From NCBI RefSeq assembly GCF_018129685.1, contig NZ_JAFCLG010000007.1:248001-312000 (forward strand): 64,000 nt of DNA. Reading direction: 5' to 3'. Origin of the DNA: Bradyrhizobium manausense. GTDB lineage: Bacteria; Pseudomonadota; Alphaproteobacteria; Rhizobiales; Xanthobacteraceae. Positions 1-10,428 of this stretch are shown here, one piece after another (the stretch's first letter is position 1; the number at the start of each line of letters is the position of its first letter). Below the pieces are notes generated by a model, which saw only the letters and a list, made by a program, of their open reading frames with translations, was not told where the DNA came from and did not search any database. The translations under genes and the position numbers were made by a program.

Positions 1-112
1 AGGGGGCCCGCTCGGCGAGGCCGCGCGCGAGCTGCAACCGATGTTCTCCGTGTCTGTTATCGCACCGATCCCCTCGGCCGTGGCGCGGATCATGCGCCTC
101 GTGGCGGCGTAG
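1..112 (+). CDS. C-terminal fragment of a possible Asp/Glu/hydantoin racemase-family protein
   Basis: An open frame enters from the left edge and ends at TAG (110-112), leaving 36 residues that begin GGPLGEAARELQ and end RIMRLVAA. The pattern of a Gly-rich turn, an amphipathic helix, a short strand (FSVSVIAP) and a final helix resembles the C-terminus of aspartate/glutamate or hydantoin racemases. That is a weak resemblance in a short fragment, so the family is a guess. The catalytic regions lie outside the window. Confidence 0.4.
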   Translation, partial: GGPLGEAARELQPMFSVSVIAPIPSAVARIMRLVAA

Positions 113-254
113 TTTTCCGCCTCGCGGCATCGGCCGTGATGCAGAAAACTGTTTTGCTTGACATGACCCTTGCCGTGCTCGACGTGTAACGAGGTCGGGC
201 GATGGCACCCCAGCGTGCCGTCGCGCAAAGAACAAGCCGCACGGGAAGAGCGTC

Positions 255-341
255 ATGAGCGCAGGCCTCAACGAACAGAACGATCTCGCCACGGGCCGTG
301 GGCGAAGGCTTGGCCCAACCAGCCTGCCGCAGTCTGAGTGA
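255..341 (+). CDS. possible 28-codon upstream ORF coupled to the carboxylase gene
   Basis: ATG at 255 follows a purine-rich GGGAAGAG at short spacing. The 28-residue frame (MSAGLNEQND...) ends at TGA 339-341, which overlaps the GTG start (338-340) of the acyl-CoA carboxylase in a GTGA arrangement. That geometry is typical of translational coupling. The peptide resembles nothing I know and the gap upstream is otherwise empty, so this may be chance. A TTGACA hexamer at 158-163 could be a -35 element, but I see no convincing -10 partner. Confidence 0.2.
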   Translation: MSAGLNEQNDLATGRGRRLGPTSLPQSE

Positions 342-3300
342 GTGAGACGATGCCGTTCAAGAAGCTCCTGATCGCCAATCGCGGCGAGATCGCCATCCGC
401 ATCGCGCGCGCCGCGGCCGACGCCGGCATCGCGACTGTGGCGATCCATCCTGCGGATGACGCGCTGTCGCTGCATGTGCGCGTGGCCGATGAGGCTGTCG
501 AAATCCCCGGTCGCGGCGCGCGGGCCTATCTCGACATCGAGGCCGTGGTCAAGGCGGCCAAGACCGCCGGCTGCGATGCCGTGCATCCCGGCTATGGTTT
601 CCTGAGCGAGAACGCGGCGTTCGCAAAAGCCTGCGCCGATGCGGGCATCACCTTCGTCGGGCCGAAGCCGGCGGCACTGGAACTGTTCGGCGACAAGGTC
701 GCCGCGCGGCAATTGGCAAAACGCTGCGGCGTGCCTGTGATCGCCGGCACCAGCGGGCCGTCGTCGCTGGACGAGATCGCGGCGTTCTTCACGTCGCTCG
801 GAGCCAATGCGGCGATCGTGATCAAGGCGATGGCCGGCGGCGGCGGGCGCGGCATGCGCGTCGTCGAGAACGCGGCTGATCTGGCGGAAGCCCATGCCCG
901 CTGCCAGTCCGAGGCCAAGGCGGCGTTTGGCTTCGATGGTGTTTATGCCGAGCGGTTGATCCGGCAGGCGCGCCACATCGAGGTGCAGATCATCGGCGAC
1001 CGTCACGGCGCGATCTCGCATCTGTGGGAGCGCGAATGCACCATCCAGCGCCGACATCAGAAGCTGATCGAAGTGGCGCCGAGCCCGTCGTTGAGTGACG
1101 GCTTGCGCGGCCGGATCATCGCGGCGGCGAAGCAGCTTGCGAGCGCGGCGTCTTACGACAACCTCGGCACCTTCGAATTTCTGGTCGATGGCACCGCCGA
1201 GGACAGCTTCGCTTTCATCGAGGCCAATCCACGGCTCCAGGTCGAGCACACCGTGACGGAAGAGGTGCTCGGGCTCGACCTCGTCCGGGCGCAGTTCGCG
1301 ATTGCCGCGGGCAGTTCACTGGCCTCGCTCGGTTTGGCGCAAGGCGCGATCCCCAAGCCGCGCGGTTACGCCATGCAGCTCCGCGTCAACATGGAGACAC
1401 TGGACGTGTCGGGCGCGACGCATCCGACCGGCGGCGTGCTCGCGGTGTTCGAACCGCCGTCAGGACCCGGCGTGCGCGTCGATAGTTTTGGCTATGCCGG
1501 CTACAAGACCAGCGCGGCCTTCGACTCGCTGCTCGCCAAGGTGATCGTGCACACGCCGGGCGAAGCCTGGCATGAGGTCGTGGCAAAGGCATCGCGGGCT
1601 CTGCGCGAATTCCGGATCGACGGCGTCGTCACCAATATCGCCTTTCTCCAGGCCGTGCTGGCGCACCCCGATTTCCGGATCAACCGCATCGCGACCGACT
1701 TCATCGATCGCAACATCGCAAAACTGGTCGAGGCGGCGGACGGCGCAGCCAAGCCTCTATACTTTGCTCCAACCGAGCACGGCGGCTCGCACGCGGCCGA
1801 GGCGCACGTTGCGCAAGCCGTGCCCGAAGGTGCGGTGATGGTTGCCGCGCCCTTGCAGGGCACCATCGTCACCATCCAGGTCAAGGAGGGCGAGATCGTC
1901 CGCCCGGGCCAGCAGCTCGCCGTGATCGAGTCCATGAAGATGGAGCACCTCGTCATGGCCGAGCAGGGTGGCCGGGTCATGAAGCTCGCGGCTGGCGACG
2001 GCGTCACGCTGCTGCATGGCGAGCCGATCCTCTATCTCGAACCGCTTGACGTTGCCGCCGACGCGTCAGCTGCGGAAGCCGATGTCGATCTCGACCACAT
2101 CCGCCCTGACCTCGCCGAGCTGATCGCCCGCCAGGCCAATACGCTCGATGAAAACCGCCCCGCCGCCGTCGAGCGCCGCCGCAACACCAACCAGTGCACC
2201 GCGCGCGAGAACGTCGCCCAGCTGGTCGACGATGGCTCCTTCATGGAGTACGGCAGCCTTGCCATCGCTGCGCAGCGCCGCCGGCGCAAGCTGGACGATC
2301 TGATCAAGAACACGCCGGCCGACGGCCTCGTCATGGGCGTTGCCACCGTCAACGCCGAAAAGTTCGGCGCAGACGCCGCACGCTGCATCGTCGTGGCCTA
2401 TGACTACACCGTGCTCGCTGGCACGCAGGGCCATATGAACCACAAGAAGATCGACCGCATGCTGACGCTGGCGGAAGACTGGCGCGTGCCACTGGTGTTT
2501 TATGCCGAAGGTGGCGGCGGCCGACCCGGTGATACCGATCGGCTCGGCATGACCGGTCTCGACGGCCCCTCCTTCGTGCAATTCGCAAGGCTCTCCGGCC
2601 TCGTGCCCGTGATAGGAATCGTCTCCGGCTATTGCTTCGCGGGCAACGCTGCGATGCTCGGCTGCTGCGATGTCATCATCGCCACCAGGAACGCCTCGAT
2701 CGGCATGGGTGGCCCCGCGATGATCGAAGGCGGCGGCCTCGGCGTCTACCATCCGGCCGAAGTCGGCCCAGTGTCGTTCCAGTCGCCGAACGGCGTCATC
2801 GATATCCTGGTCGAGGACGAGGAAGAGGCGACATCGGTTGCGCAAAAGTATCTGTCCTATTTTCAGGGCGCGGTGACGGACTGGGAGGCTGCCGACCAGC
2901 GCCTGCTTCGCCGCGCCATCCCGGAGAACCGTCTGCGCGTCTACGACATCCGCAACGTGATCGATCTTCTCGCCGACAAGAACAGCGTGCTGGAGCTCCG
3001 CCGCGACTACGGCGTCGGCATGATCGCCGCGCTGATCCGCATCGAAGGCAAGCCGTTCGGCCTGATCGCCAACAATCCACGCCATCTCGGTGGCGCCATC
3101 GATGCCGATGCGGGCGACAAGGCCGCGCGCTTCCTTCAATTGTGCGATGCCTTCGACCTGCCGATCGTCTCGCTCTGCGATACGCCCGGCTTCATGGTCG
3201 GCCCGGAAGCCGAGAAAACCGCGATCGTGCGCCACGTCTCACGCATGTTCGTGACGGGAGCGAGCCTCACCGTGCCGCTGTTCGGACTAGTCTTGCGCAA

Positions 3301-3655
3301 GGGCTACGGCCTCGGCGCGCAGTCGATGATCGGCGGCGGCTTCCACGCCTCGTTCTTCACCGCGGCGTGGCCGACGGGCGAGTTCGGCGGCATGGGTCTC
3401 GAAGGCTATGTCCGGCTCGGCTTCCGCAAGGAGATGGAGGCGATCGCCGACCCCGAAGAGCGCGAGACCTACTATCGCAACAAGGTCGCCGAGCTCTACG
3501 CCAACGGCAAGGCGGTCTCGATCGCCTCGGTGTTCGAGATCGACAACGTGATCGACCCCGCCGAGACGCGGCGCTGGATCATGGCCGGCCTGCGATCGGT
3601 GCCGAAGCCGCCGGCGCGGACGGAGAAGAAGCGGCCGTGTATCGACACCTGGTGA
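338..3655 (+). CDS. single-chain acyl-CoA carboxylase (biotin carboxylase, carrier and carboxyltransferase domains in one protein)
   Basis: The 1105-residue protein carries all carboxylase activities. An N-terminal biotin carboxylase (about 5-455) opens with LLIANRGEIA and has the glycine-rich ATP-grasp loop MAGGGGRGMRV. A biotinyl domain (about 505-580) has VIESMKMEH with the biotin Lys near 534. A carboxyltransferase (about 590-1090) has split beta/alpha halves. Such proteins carboxylate acyl-CoAs with bicarbonate and ATP. The architecture matches the bacterial single-chain long-chain acyl-CoA carboxylases rather than the usual two-subunit propionyl/acetyl enzymes; the acyl-CoA range cannot be read from sequence. 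GTG 338 is used as start, but ATG 350 (MPFKKLLIANRG) is equally plausible. It is convergent with the next gene, only 6 bp away. Confidence 0.93.
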   Translation: MSETMPFKKLLIANRGEIAIRIARAAADAGIATVAIHPADDALSLHVRVADEAVEIPGRGARAYLDIEAVVKAAKTAGCDAVHPGYGFLSENAAFAKACADAGITFVGPKPAALELFGDKVAARQLAKRCGVPVIAGTSGPSSLDEIAAFFTSLGANAAIVIKAMAGGGGRGMRVVENAADLAEAHARCQSEAKAAFGFDGVYAERLIRQARHIEVQIIGDRHGAISHLWERECTIQRRHQKLIEVAPSPSLSDGLRGRIIAAAKQLASAASYDNLGTFEFLVDGTAEDSFAFIEANPRLQVEHTVTEEVLGLDLVRAQFAIAAGSSLASLGLAQGAIPKPRGYAMQLRVNMETLDVSGATHPTGGVLAVFEPPSGPGVRVDSFGYAGYKTSAAFDSLLAKVIVHTPGEAWHEVVAKASRALREFRIDGVVTNIAFLQAVLAHPDFRINRIATDFIDRNIAKLVEAADGAAKPLYFAPTEHGGSHAAEAHVAQAVPEGAVMVAAPLQGTIVTIQVKEGEIVRPGQQLAVIESMKMEHLVMAEQGGRVMKLAAGDGVTLLHGEPILYLEPLDVAADASAAEADVDLDHIRPDLAELIARQANTLDENRPAAVERRRNTNQCTARENVAQLVDDGSFMEYGSLAIAAQRRRRKLDDLIKNTPADGLVMGVATVNAEKFGADAARCIVVAYDYTVLAGTQGHMNHKKIDRMLTLAEDWRVPLVFYAEGGGGRPGDTDRLGMTGLDGPSFVQFARLSGLVPVIGIVSGYCFAGNAAMLGCCDVIIATRNASIGMGGPAMIEGGGLGVYHPAEVGPVSFQSPNGVIDILVEDEEEATSVAQKYLSYFQGAVTDWEAADQRLLRRAIPENRLRVYDIRNVIDLLADKNSVLELRRDYGVGMIAALIRIEGKPFGLIANNPRHLGGAIDADAGDKAARFLQLCDAFDLPIVSLCDTPGFMVGPEAEKTAIVRHVSRMFVTGASLTVPLFGLVLRKGYGLGAQSMIGGGFHASFFTAAWPTGEFGGMGLEGYVRLGFRKEMEAIADPEERETYYRNKVAELYANGKAVSIASVFEIDNVIDPAETRRWIMAGLRSVPKPPARTEKKRPCIDTW

Positions 3656-3661
3656 GGGCCG

Positions 3662-4327
3662 TTAGGCGGTGACTGTCGTGACCTCGCTCGTCAGGCTCTT
3701 GGTGTAGGTGCTTAGCTGCTTGGCGTAGGCCGATGTGGCGGCGTCGCCAGATTGAGTCTTTTCGTCCTTGCTGGTTGGCATGCTGAGGTTGCCCCCGAGC
3801 AGCTTGCTGAGCTCCTCGGCGGCCTTGAGCAGGTTGTTCAGGGCGTCGCTACTGCTTTCGCCGTCGCCCGGAACGTGGCGGAGCTCGAACTTAGCGCCGT
3901 TGGGCAATTCGACATGAATGAAGTCGATGGGGACCCGCTTGCCTCCCTCGCTCGCACTTCCGCTCGTCGCGGAGCCGCTGCCGGTGCTTGCGGAAGGCTG
4001 CTGCGCGGACGAGGAGGCATCCGCCAGGGCGGTCAGCGTCGATTCGCTCAGCCGAGAGACTCCCGCGCGGGGCTGGTGGACGCTGGAAACAGCGTCGGCA
4101 TCGGCGGACGAGGCGGTGTCCGGATCGCGGTTCTGATCCGGAATCAGGCCCTTAGCTCCGGCGTCCTCGCGCGTTCGGTTCGACCGGCCGGCCAGGCTTG
4201 AGAGCTGCGGGGCGAAGCTGCCGATACTGACGCTTATGATGACTCCTGTCGCACAACTGGCATTGCAAATTGTCCCTTTCGGGAGATCGAATTCGATGCA
4301 AGTTGCAGGCCATGCGATGATAGTCAT
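3662..4327 (-). CDS. hypothetical protein, start uncertain
   Basis: I do not recognise this gene. The product is Ser/Ala-rich in the middle, followed by a compact segment (PIDFIHVELPNGAKFELRH) and a helical region with SDALNNLLKAAEELSKLLG. There is no clear signal peptide or membrane segment. The only conventional in-frame start is ATG 4327, which lacks a Shine-Dalgarno. A good AGGAG lies a few bases before an in-frame ATA at 4237, and the natural-looking N-terminus (SVSIGSFAPQLSSLAGR) begins there, giving about 191 residues. Thus the real start may be a rare ATA codon. It is divergent from the AcoR-like regulator. Confidence 0.55.
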   Translation of the reverse strand: MTIIAWPATCIEFDLPKGTICNASCATGVIISVSIGSFAPQLSSLAGRSNRTREDAGAKGLIPDQNRDPDTASSADADAVSSVHQPRAGVSRLSESTLTALADASSSAQQPSASTGSGSATSGSASEGGKRVPIDFIHVELPNGAKFELRHVPGDGESSSDALNNLLKAAEELSKLLGGNLSMPTSKDEKTQSGDAATSAYAKQLSTYTKSLTSEVTTVTA

Positions 4328-4606
4328 AATTTCAAGGGCTTGCAGACGGCTTGTCGGTGCGCAGCTATGACAGTTCTTGCCTTCCGTAGGCAGTTTTTGC
4401 CCTCAGGCGCCGGAAGACGACCTTCGCCGACATCTGCGCTGCGCTACTCCGCTTATGTCATTCCGGGCGATGCGAGGCATCGCGTGCACTTCCCGGGGCG
4501 CGCCTGCGTGCGTCCCAGATGATAGCAAGCGCCCGCCGATTCCCGATTGACATCCCGGCCTGTGGTGCCAGACTTTGCACAATAATACAGGGTGGAGACG
4601 TCCGCG

Positions 4607-6457
<1,851 letters not shown>

Positions 6458-6524
6458 TGTCTTCTGACGGAGATGAATGAGGAGCGAGCCGCGGGGCGAG
6501 GGAGCGTACCGTCAACGCCGCTCC

Positions 6525-7079
6525 TTACGAAAAATCGCTCCAGCTCAGATGCCGCGAATCGAGATCGCCGACCGTCACGGTGCCGCGGATTTCGCGAGGG
6601 ACGTGGAAACTGCTGCGCAAATACACCAGAGGGGAAGCCGCGTCGGAGTGCGAGACGCCACGCACTTCGCCGACGAAGATTGAATGCGTGCTGGTCTCGA
6701 ACTCCTGCGCCAGCACGCAGTCGAACGCCGAGACGGCGTCTGTGAGCACCGGCGCGCCCGTCCCACCGCGCGTCCACTGGCCGAACGCAAAGCGGTCGTC
6801 GCCGTTGACGCCCTTCTGGCCGCTGAAGGTCAGCGCCAGCAGCGCGTGATCCTCGTGCAGGAAATTGACCGCAAAGGCGCCTTCCTCGCGAATGCGTGCG
6901 TGCGCGCTGGCGTTGCGGTTGACGCAGACGATCAATGACGGCGGATTGTCTGATAGCGAGCAGGCCGAGGTTACCGTCAGTCCCGTGCGCTTGCCGTGCT
7001 CGGCACCAACAGTGACCAGCGCAACCGCGCCGGCGCATTGGCGCATAGCCAGCTTGAAATCCTTTGCCTCGACGCTCAC
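6525..7079 (-). CDS. flavin reductase family protein
   Basis: About 184 residues of the FMN-binding flavin reductase fold (DIM6/NTAB-like): GAVALVTVGAEHGKRTGLTVTSACSLS and the following SLIVCVNRNASAH are the characteristic flavin-binding segments. These enzymes reduce free FMN/FAD with NAD(P)H and pass it to a partner monooxygenase. The gene lies 58 bp downstream of, and in the same direction as, a luciferase-like monooxygenase, which suggests the two form a two-component system. GTG 7079 after a CGGAG-like site is the likely start; longer readings would add a Pro/Arg-rich extension unlike the family. Confidence 0.85.
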   Translation of the reverse strand: MSVEAKDFKLAMRQCAGAVALVTVGAEHGKRTGLTVTSACSLSDNPPSLIVCVNRNASAHARIREEGAFAVNFLHEDHALLALTFSGQKGVNGDDRFAFGQWTRGGTGAPVLTDAVSAFDCVLAQEFETSTHSIFVGEVRGVSHSDAASPLVYLRSSFHVPREIRGTVTVGDLDSRHLSWSDFS

Positions 7080-7137
7080 GCGGAAATCTCCGAAAATTGA
7101 GGCGGGTGCGGCAGGTTCGCGCCGCACCCGGGAAGCG

Positions 7138-8235
7138 TCAAGCTGCCTTCTTCGCGGAGCCGAGATGCTTCAGGCGTGGCATCACCTCGTTCTTCAAGAG
7201 CGCGAGCGAGTGGTGCCAGGCTTCCGGCTTGTGCTTGTAGTCGAAGCCGAACACGCACAGCACGCCGAAGCCGCCGACCTCGTCGTAGATCTTTTCGATT
7301 TTCTCGGCGACGGTTGCGGGCGAGCCGACGATCCAGTTCCGCTTGGCGCAATATTCGACGGTGACGTCGCTGTCGGGCACATCGGGGGCGTGCTTGAGAT
7401 AGTCCTTGAAGCCGAAATGGCCGAGCAGCGGCAGGAAGTACTCGCCCATCATCCGGCCCATCATGTCGCCGGTCGAGAGCTTCCAGGCCTCTTCGTCCGT
7501 GTCGGCGACGAACACCTCGCGCACGAGTCGCCAGTCCTGCCGGTTCGGCTTGCGGCCGGTCTTGGCGGCGCCGATCTCGACCGAATCCCAATGGCTGCCG
7601 ACATAGGCCGGGTTGAGGTTGAGACTCATCGGGATGAAGCCGCGCTCGCCCGCGAGCTTCAACGTGTCCGAGTTCTTCGAGAGACCCGCGACGCCGATCG
7701 GCGGATGCGGCGCCTGCAGCGGCTTGATGTGGGGTTTCAGGAAGTCGAACATCGTATCGGGTTTGGAGACCGTCCAGAACTTGCCCTTGTAGGTCCAGGG
7801 CGCGGGATCGCTCCACATCTTCAGGATGATCTCCAGCGCCTCGCGGGTCATGTCGCGGTTCTGTCCGCTCATGCCGTCGACGTTGAACATCGCCCAGTCG
7901 CTCGGCAGGCCGCTCGCCGCCACGCCGAAATTGAGCCGGCCTTCGGACAGATGGTCCAGCATCGCGACGCGGTTGGCGAGCTCGGCGGGGTGATGATAGG
8001 GCAGCAGGAAGCCGCCGGGTCCGATGCGCAAGCGCTTCGTCTGCATCAGGGCCTGCGCGATCAAGAGGTCCGGCGTGGGGTTGGGTTCCCAGGGCGCGGT
8101 GTGGTGTTCGCCGATCCAGGCTTCCTGATAGCCGAGCTCGTCGAGCCAGCGCAGGACCTGCAGGTCCCAATCATGTCCTTCCTTCAGGCCGCACTCCGGC
8201 GGATGCGAAGGCATCGTGAAATAGCCGATCTCCAT
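7138..8235 (-). CDS. LLM-class (luciferase-like) flavin-dependent monooxygenase
   Basis: The 365-residue protein begins MEIGYFTMPSHPPE and contains WIGEHHTAPWEPNP, LRIGPGGFLLPYHHP and LSEGRLNFGVAASG, all typical of the bacterial luciferase-like TIM barrel that uses reduced FMN. Substrates of the family range from alkanals and terpenoids to sulfonates, and the sequence does not settle which applies. The start ATG 8235 has AGGAAA just upstream; an upstream in-frame ATG at 8247 is less well placed. It is transcribed with the flavin reductase downstream and is divergent from dgoK. Confidence 0.88.
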   Translation of the reverse strand: MEIGYFTMPSHPPECGLKEGHDWDLQVLRWLDELGYQEAWIGEHHTAPWEPNPTPDLLIAQALMQTKRLRIGPGGFLLPYHHPAELANRVAMLDHLSEGRLNFGVAASGLPSDWAMFNVDGMSGQNRDMTREALEIILKMWSDPAPWTYKGKFWTVSKPDTMFDFLKPHIKPLQAPHPPIGVAGLSKNSDTLKLAGERGFIPMSLNLNPAYVGSHWDSVEIGAAKTGRKPNRQDWRLVREVFVADTDEEAWKLSTGDMMGRMMGEYFLPLLGHFGFKDYLKHAPDVPDSDVTVEYCAKRNWIVGSPATVAEKIEKIYDEVGGFGVLCVFGFDYKHKPEAWHHSLALLKNEVMPRLKHLGSAKKAA

Positions 8236-8453
8236 GGGTTTCCTCATCTGATGTTGACGCGTCTTGCTGCGCGGTTCTCTGACATGAACAGGAACAGCGT
8301 CAGCAAGCGGTGTGCCAGCGTGGGGGCACCTTGGACCCGCGAGAAAACGCTGGTTTAGCGAGGCAATTGCCGATATCCCGGGGCGGATTTGCAAGGCGCC
8401 GTCTCAATGTCGCGAGATGGTGTCTTGCTAGTGAGACGAGGATAAGATTCGAA

Positions 8454-9368
8454 ATGATCGAACCGGCTTTTGTCGCGGTGGACTGGGGCACCAGCAGCTT
8501 TCGGCTCTGGCTGGTCGATCGCGGCGGAAAAGTGCTGGCCGAGCGCCGCAGCGACGAGGGCATGCTGGCCGCGGCCAAGGCCGGCTTCCCCGGCGTGCTG
8601 CAAGCGCACCTGGCTGCGGTTCAAGCGTCCGGTGATCTGCCGGTCATGATCTGCGGCATGGCCGGCGCCAGGACCGGCTGGGTCGAGGCCGGTTATGTCG
8701 ACACGCCGGCGCCGCTCTCGACCGTCCTGAAGCAGGCTGCCCGCGTGCCGGGCGAGGCACGCGATATCCGGATCTTGCCGGGCATCGCGCAGCGCGATGC
8801 CAAGGCGCCGGACGTGATGCGTGGCGAGGAAACGCAGCTGCTCGGCGCGCTCGGTCTTGATGCCGCGGGCGAGGCGCTTGTCTGCATGCCCGGCACCCAT
8901 TCCAAATGGGTGCGTGTGAAGGACGGCACGGTCGCGCATTTCTCGACATTCATGACCGGCGAACTGTTCAGCGTCGTCTCGCGCGAGACGATCTTGTCGC
9001 TCGCGGTTGCCGGCGCCGATGAGGCAGAGGATGTCGTGAGCTTCAAGTCGGCCGTGAAAGCCGCGTTCGAGGCGCCGGCCTTCGCCGCCAATCTGCTGTT
9101 CACCGCAAGATCGCGGCAGCTGTTGTTCGGCGGCGCGCCGGCTGCGGCGCGCGAGACGGTGTCTGGCACCTTGATCGGCGCGGAGCTCGCCGCGGGCCTG
9201 TCAGGCGCCGTGCCGAAAGCCGGCATCACGCTGATTGCGTCAGGACGGCTTGCTGCTCTGTACCGGCAGGCCTTCGACGCGCTGAAAGTCGACGTGAGCC
9301 CGATCGATGCCGATGAAGCGGTGCGCCGCGGCCTGTCGATGGCGGCTGCCGCGATCGGGACGAAGTAG
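8454..9368 (+). CDS. dgoK: 2-dehydro-3-deoxygalactonokinase
   Basis: The 304-residue protein starts MIEPAFVAVDWGTSSFRLWLVD, whose DWGTSSFR is the phosphate-1 ATP motif of the DgoK family, and contains MPGTHSKWVRVKDG and the GGAPAA segment typical of these kinases. It phosphorylates 2-keto-3-deoxy-galactonate to the 6-phosphate in the De Ley-Doudoroff route of galactose catabolism. The aldolase gene follows after 13 bp, so the two form an operon. ATG 8454 is chosen because the frame upstream has no family-like sequence and a GAGG site sits close. Confidence 0.92.
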   Translation: MIEPAFVAVDWGTSSFRLWLVDRGGKVLAERRSDEGMLAAAKAGFPGVLQAHLAAVQASGDLPVMICGMAGARTGWVEAGYVDTPAPLSTVLKQAARVPGEARDIRILPGIAQRDAKAPDVMRGEETQLLGALGLDAAGEALVCMPGTHSKWVRVKDGTVAHFSTFMTGELFSVVSRETILSLAVAGADEAEDVVSFKSAVKAAFEAPAFAANLLFTARSRQLLFGGAPAAARETVSGTLIGAELAAGLSGAVPKAGITLIASGRLAALYRQAFDALKVDVSPIDADEAVRRGLSMAAAAIGTK

Positions 9369-9381
9369 AAGGATTGTGAAG

Positions 9382-10014
9382 ATGAGCGTTCTCTTTCCGC
9401 CGATGAAGCGGCCCCTGGTCGCGATCCTGCGCGGCGTCAAGCCGGAGGAGACCGAGGCCATCCTCAGTGTGCTGATCGAAGCCGGCATGACGGCGATCGA
9501 GATCCCCCTGAACTCGCCCGATCCGTTCCGTTCAATCGGCACGGCCGCGAAGCTCGCGCCCGCGGGCGTGCTGATCGGCGCCGGCACGGTGCTGTCAGCG
9601 GCGGATGTCGATCGTCTCAACGATGTCGGCGGCAAGCTGATGGTCTCGCCGAATGTCGATGTCGAGGTGCTGGCGCGGGCGCATCAGCACGGCATGGTGA
9701 CGTTGCCCGGCGTGTTCTCGCCGACCGAAGCGCTGCTCGCGGCCCGCTCCGGAGCGTCCGGCCTGAAGTTCTTTCCGGCGAGCGTTCTTGGCGCCTCCGG
9801 CATTGCCGCGATCCGCGCCATTCTGCCGGCCGGCGTGATGATCGCCGCCGTCGGCGGCGTCTCCGACCAGAATTTTGCCGAGTACATCAAGGGCGGCGTC
9901 ACCGCGTTCGGGCTCGGCTCCGGCCTCTACAAGCCCGGCATGTCCGCCGCCGATGTCGCCGCGCGCGCGAAGGCGACGATCGAAGCCTACGATCGGGCCG
10001 TTCGGGGCGGCTGA
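9382..10014 (+). CDS. dgoA: 2-dehydro-3-deoxy-6-phosphogalactonate aldolase
   Basis: The 210-residue protein is a class I KDPG/KDPGal aldolase: RPLVAILRGVKPEE at the start, IEIPLNSP with the catalytic Glu, and GLKFFPAS with the Schiff-base Lys. It cleaves KDPGal to pyruvate and glyceraldehyde-3-phosphate. Pairing with dgoK supports the galactonate rather than the gluconate isomer. ATG 9382 is 8 bases after AAGGA; GTG 9376 is possible but too close to the site. Galactonate dehydratase and transporter genes are not adjacent. Confidence 0.92.
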   Translation: MSVLFPPMKRPLVAILRGVKPEETEAILSVLIEAGMTAIEIPLNSPDPFRSIGTAAKLAPAGVLIGAGTVLSAADVDRLNDVGGKLMVSPNVDVEVLARAHQHGMVTLPGVFSPTEALLAARSGASGLKFFPASVLGASGIAAIRAILPAGVMIAAVGGVSDQNFAEYIKGGVTAFGLGSGLYKPGMSAADVAARAKATIEAYDRAVRGG

Positions 10015-10023
10015 TTTTCCGCG

Positions 10024-10389
10024 TCAGCCCCGCTTCGCCGACGGCAGGGGCAACCGCTCATGGCGGCGCTGGAAGCGCTGCCAGTGCAGCACGATTCCGA
10101 TCAGCGCCGCCGGCACGAAGCCGAGCACGAACAGCCAGTTTGGCAGCTCCTTCGGCGAGATGAAGGCGATGGCGATGTCCGAAATCAGCCAGAGCGCCGC
10201 GAACATCACCGCGAAATCGGTCCGAGGACAGCGCATGTAATAGAACACGGCGGTGATGATCACGGCTGGCCCGATCGCGATGGCGATCATGACCGCCGTC
10301 AGCTCCTTCGGCGTCACCGCGTCGAGCACCATCGAGGCGAGCAGCCAGATGGCGGCAAACATGGCAATGATGTCGATCGGATGCCGCAA
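10024..10389 (-). CDS. small membrane protein made of two similar halves
   Basis: I do not recognise this 121-residue protein. It is almost entirely hydrophobic with four likely membrane helices and ends in a basic tail (HWQRFQRRHERLP). Residues 6-56 and 58-108 are clearly related: both begin D-x3-MFAA-[IL]-W-L and both contain [TS]PKEL 21 residues later, with 11 of the first 25 positions identical and further PA matches. This looks like an internal tandem duplication of a two-helix unit. It faces dgoA, 9 bp away, and a triple palindromic repeat lies upstream of its start. Confidence 0.7.
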   Translation of the reverse strand: MRHPIDIIAMFAAIWLLASMVLDAVTPKELTAVMIAIAIGPAVIITAVFYYMRCPRTDFAVMFAALWLISDIAIAFISPKELPNWLFVLGFVPAALIGIVLHWQRFQRRHERLPLPSAKRG

Positions 10390-10428
10390 CCGAATACCTC
10401 TTGCAGGGATGGGCTATCGTTGAGTCCC

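Noticed and set aside
139..189. 16-codon frame MQKTVLLDMTLAVLDV before the carboxylase
   Set aside because: No ribosome-binding site and too short to support.
2066..3235. 389-codon open frame on the minus strand
   Set aside because: It lies antisense within the acyl-CoA carboxylase carboxyltransferase domain and has no family resemblance.
4575..4592. sigma-54 (-24/-12)-like sequence TGGTGCCAGACTTTGCA near the AcoR-like gene
   Set aside because: The spacing between GG and GC is 11 rather than 10 bases and the -24 half is poor.
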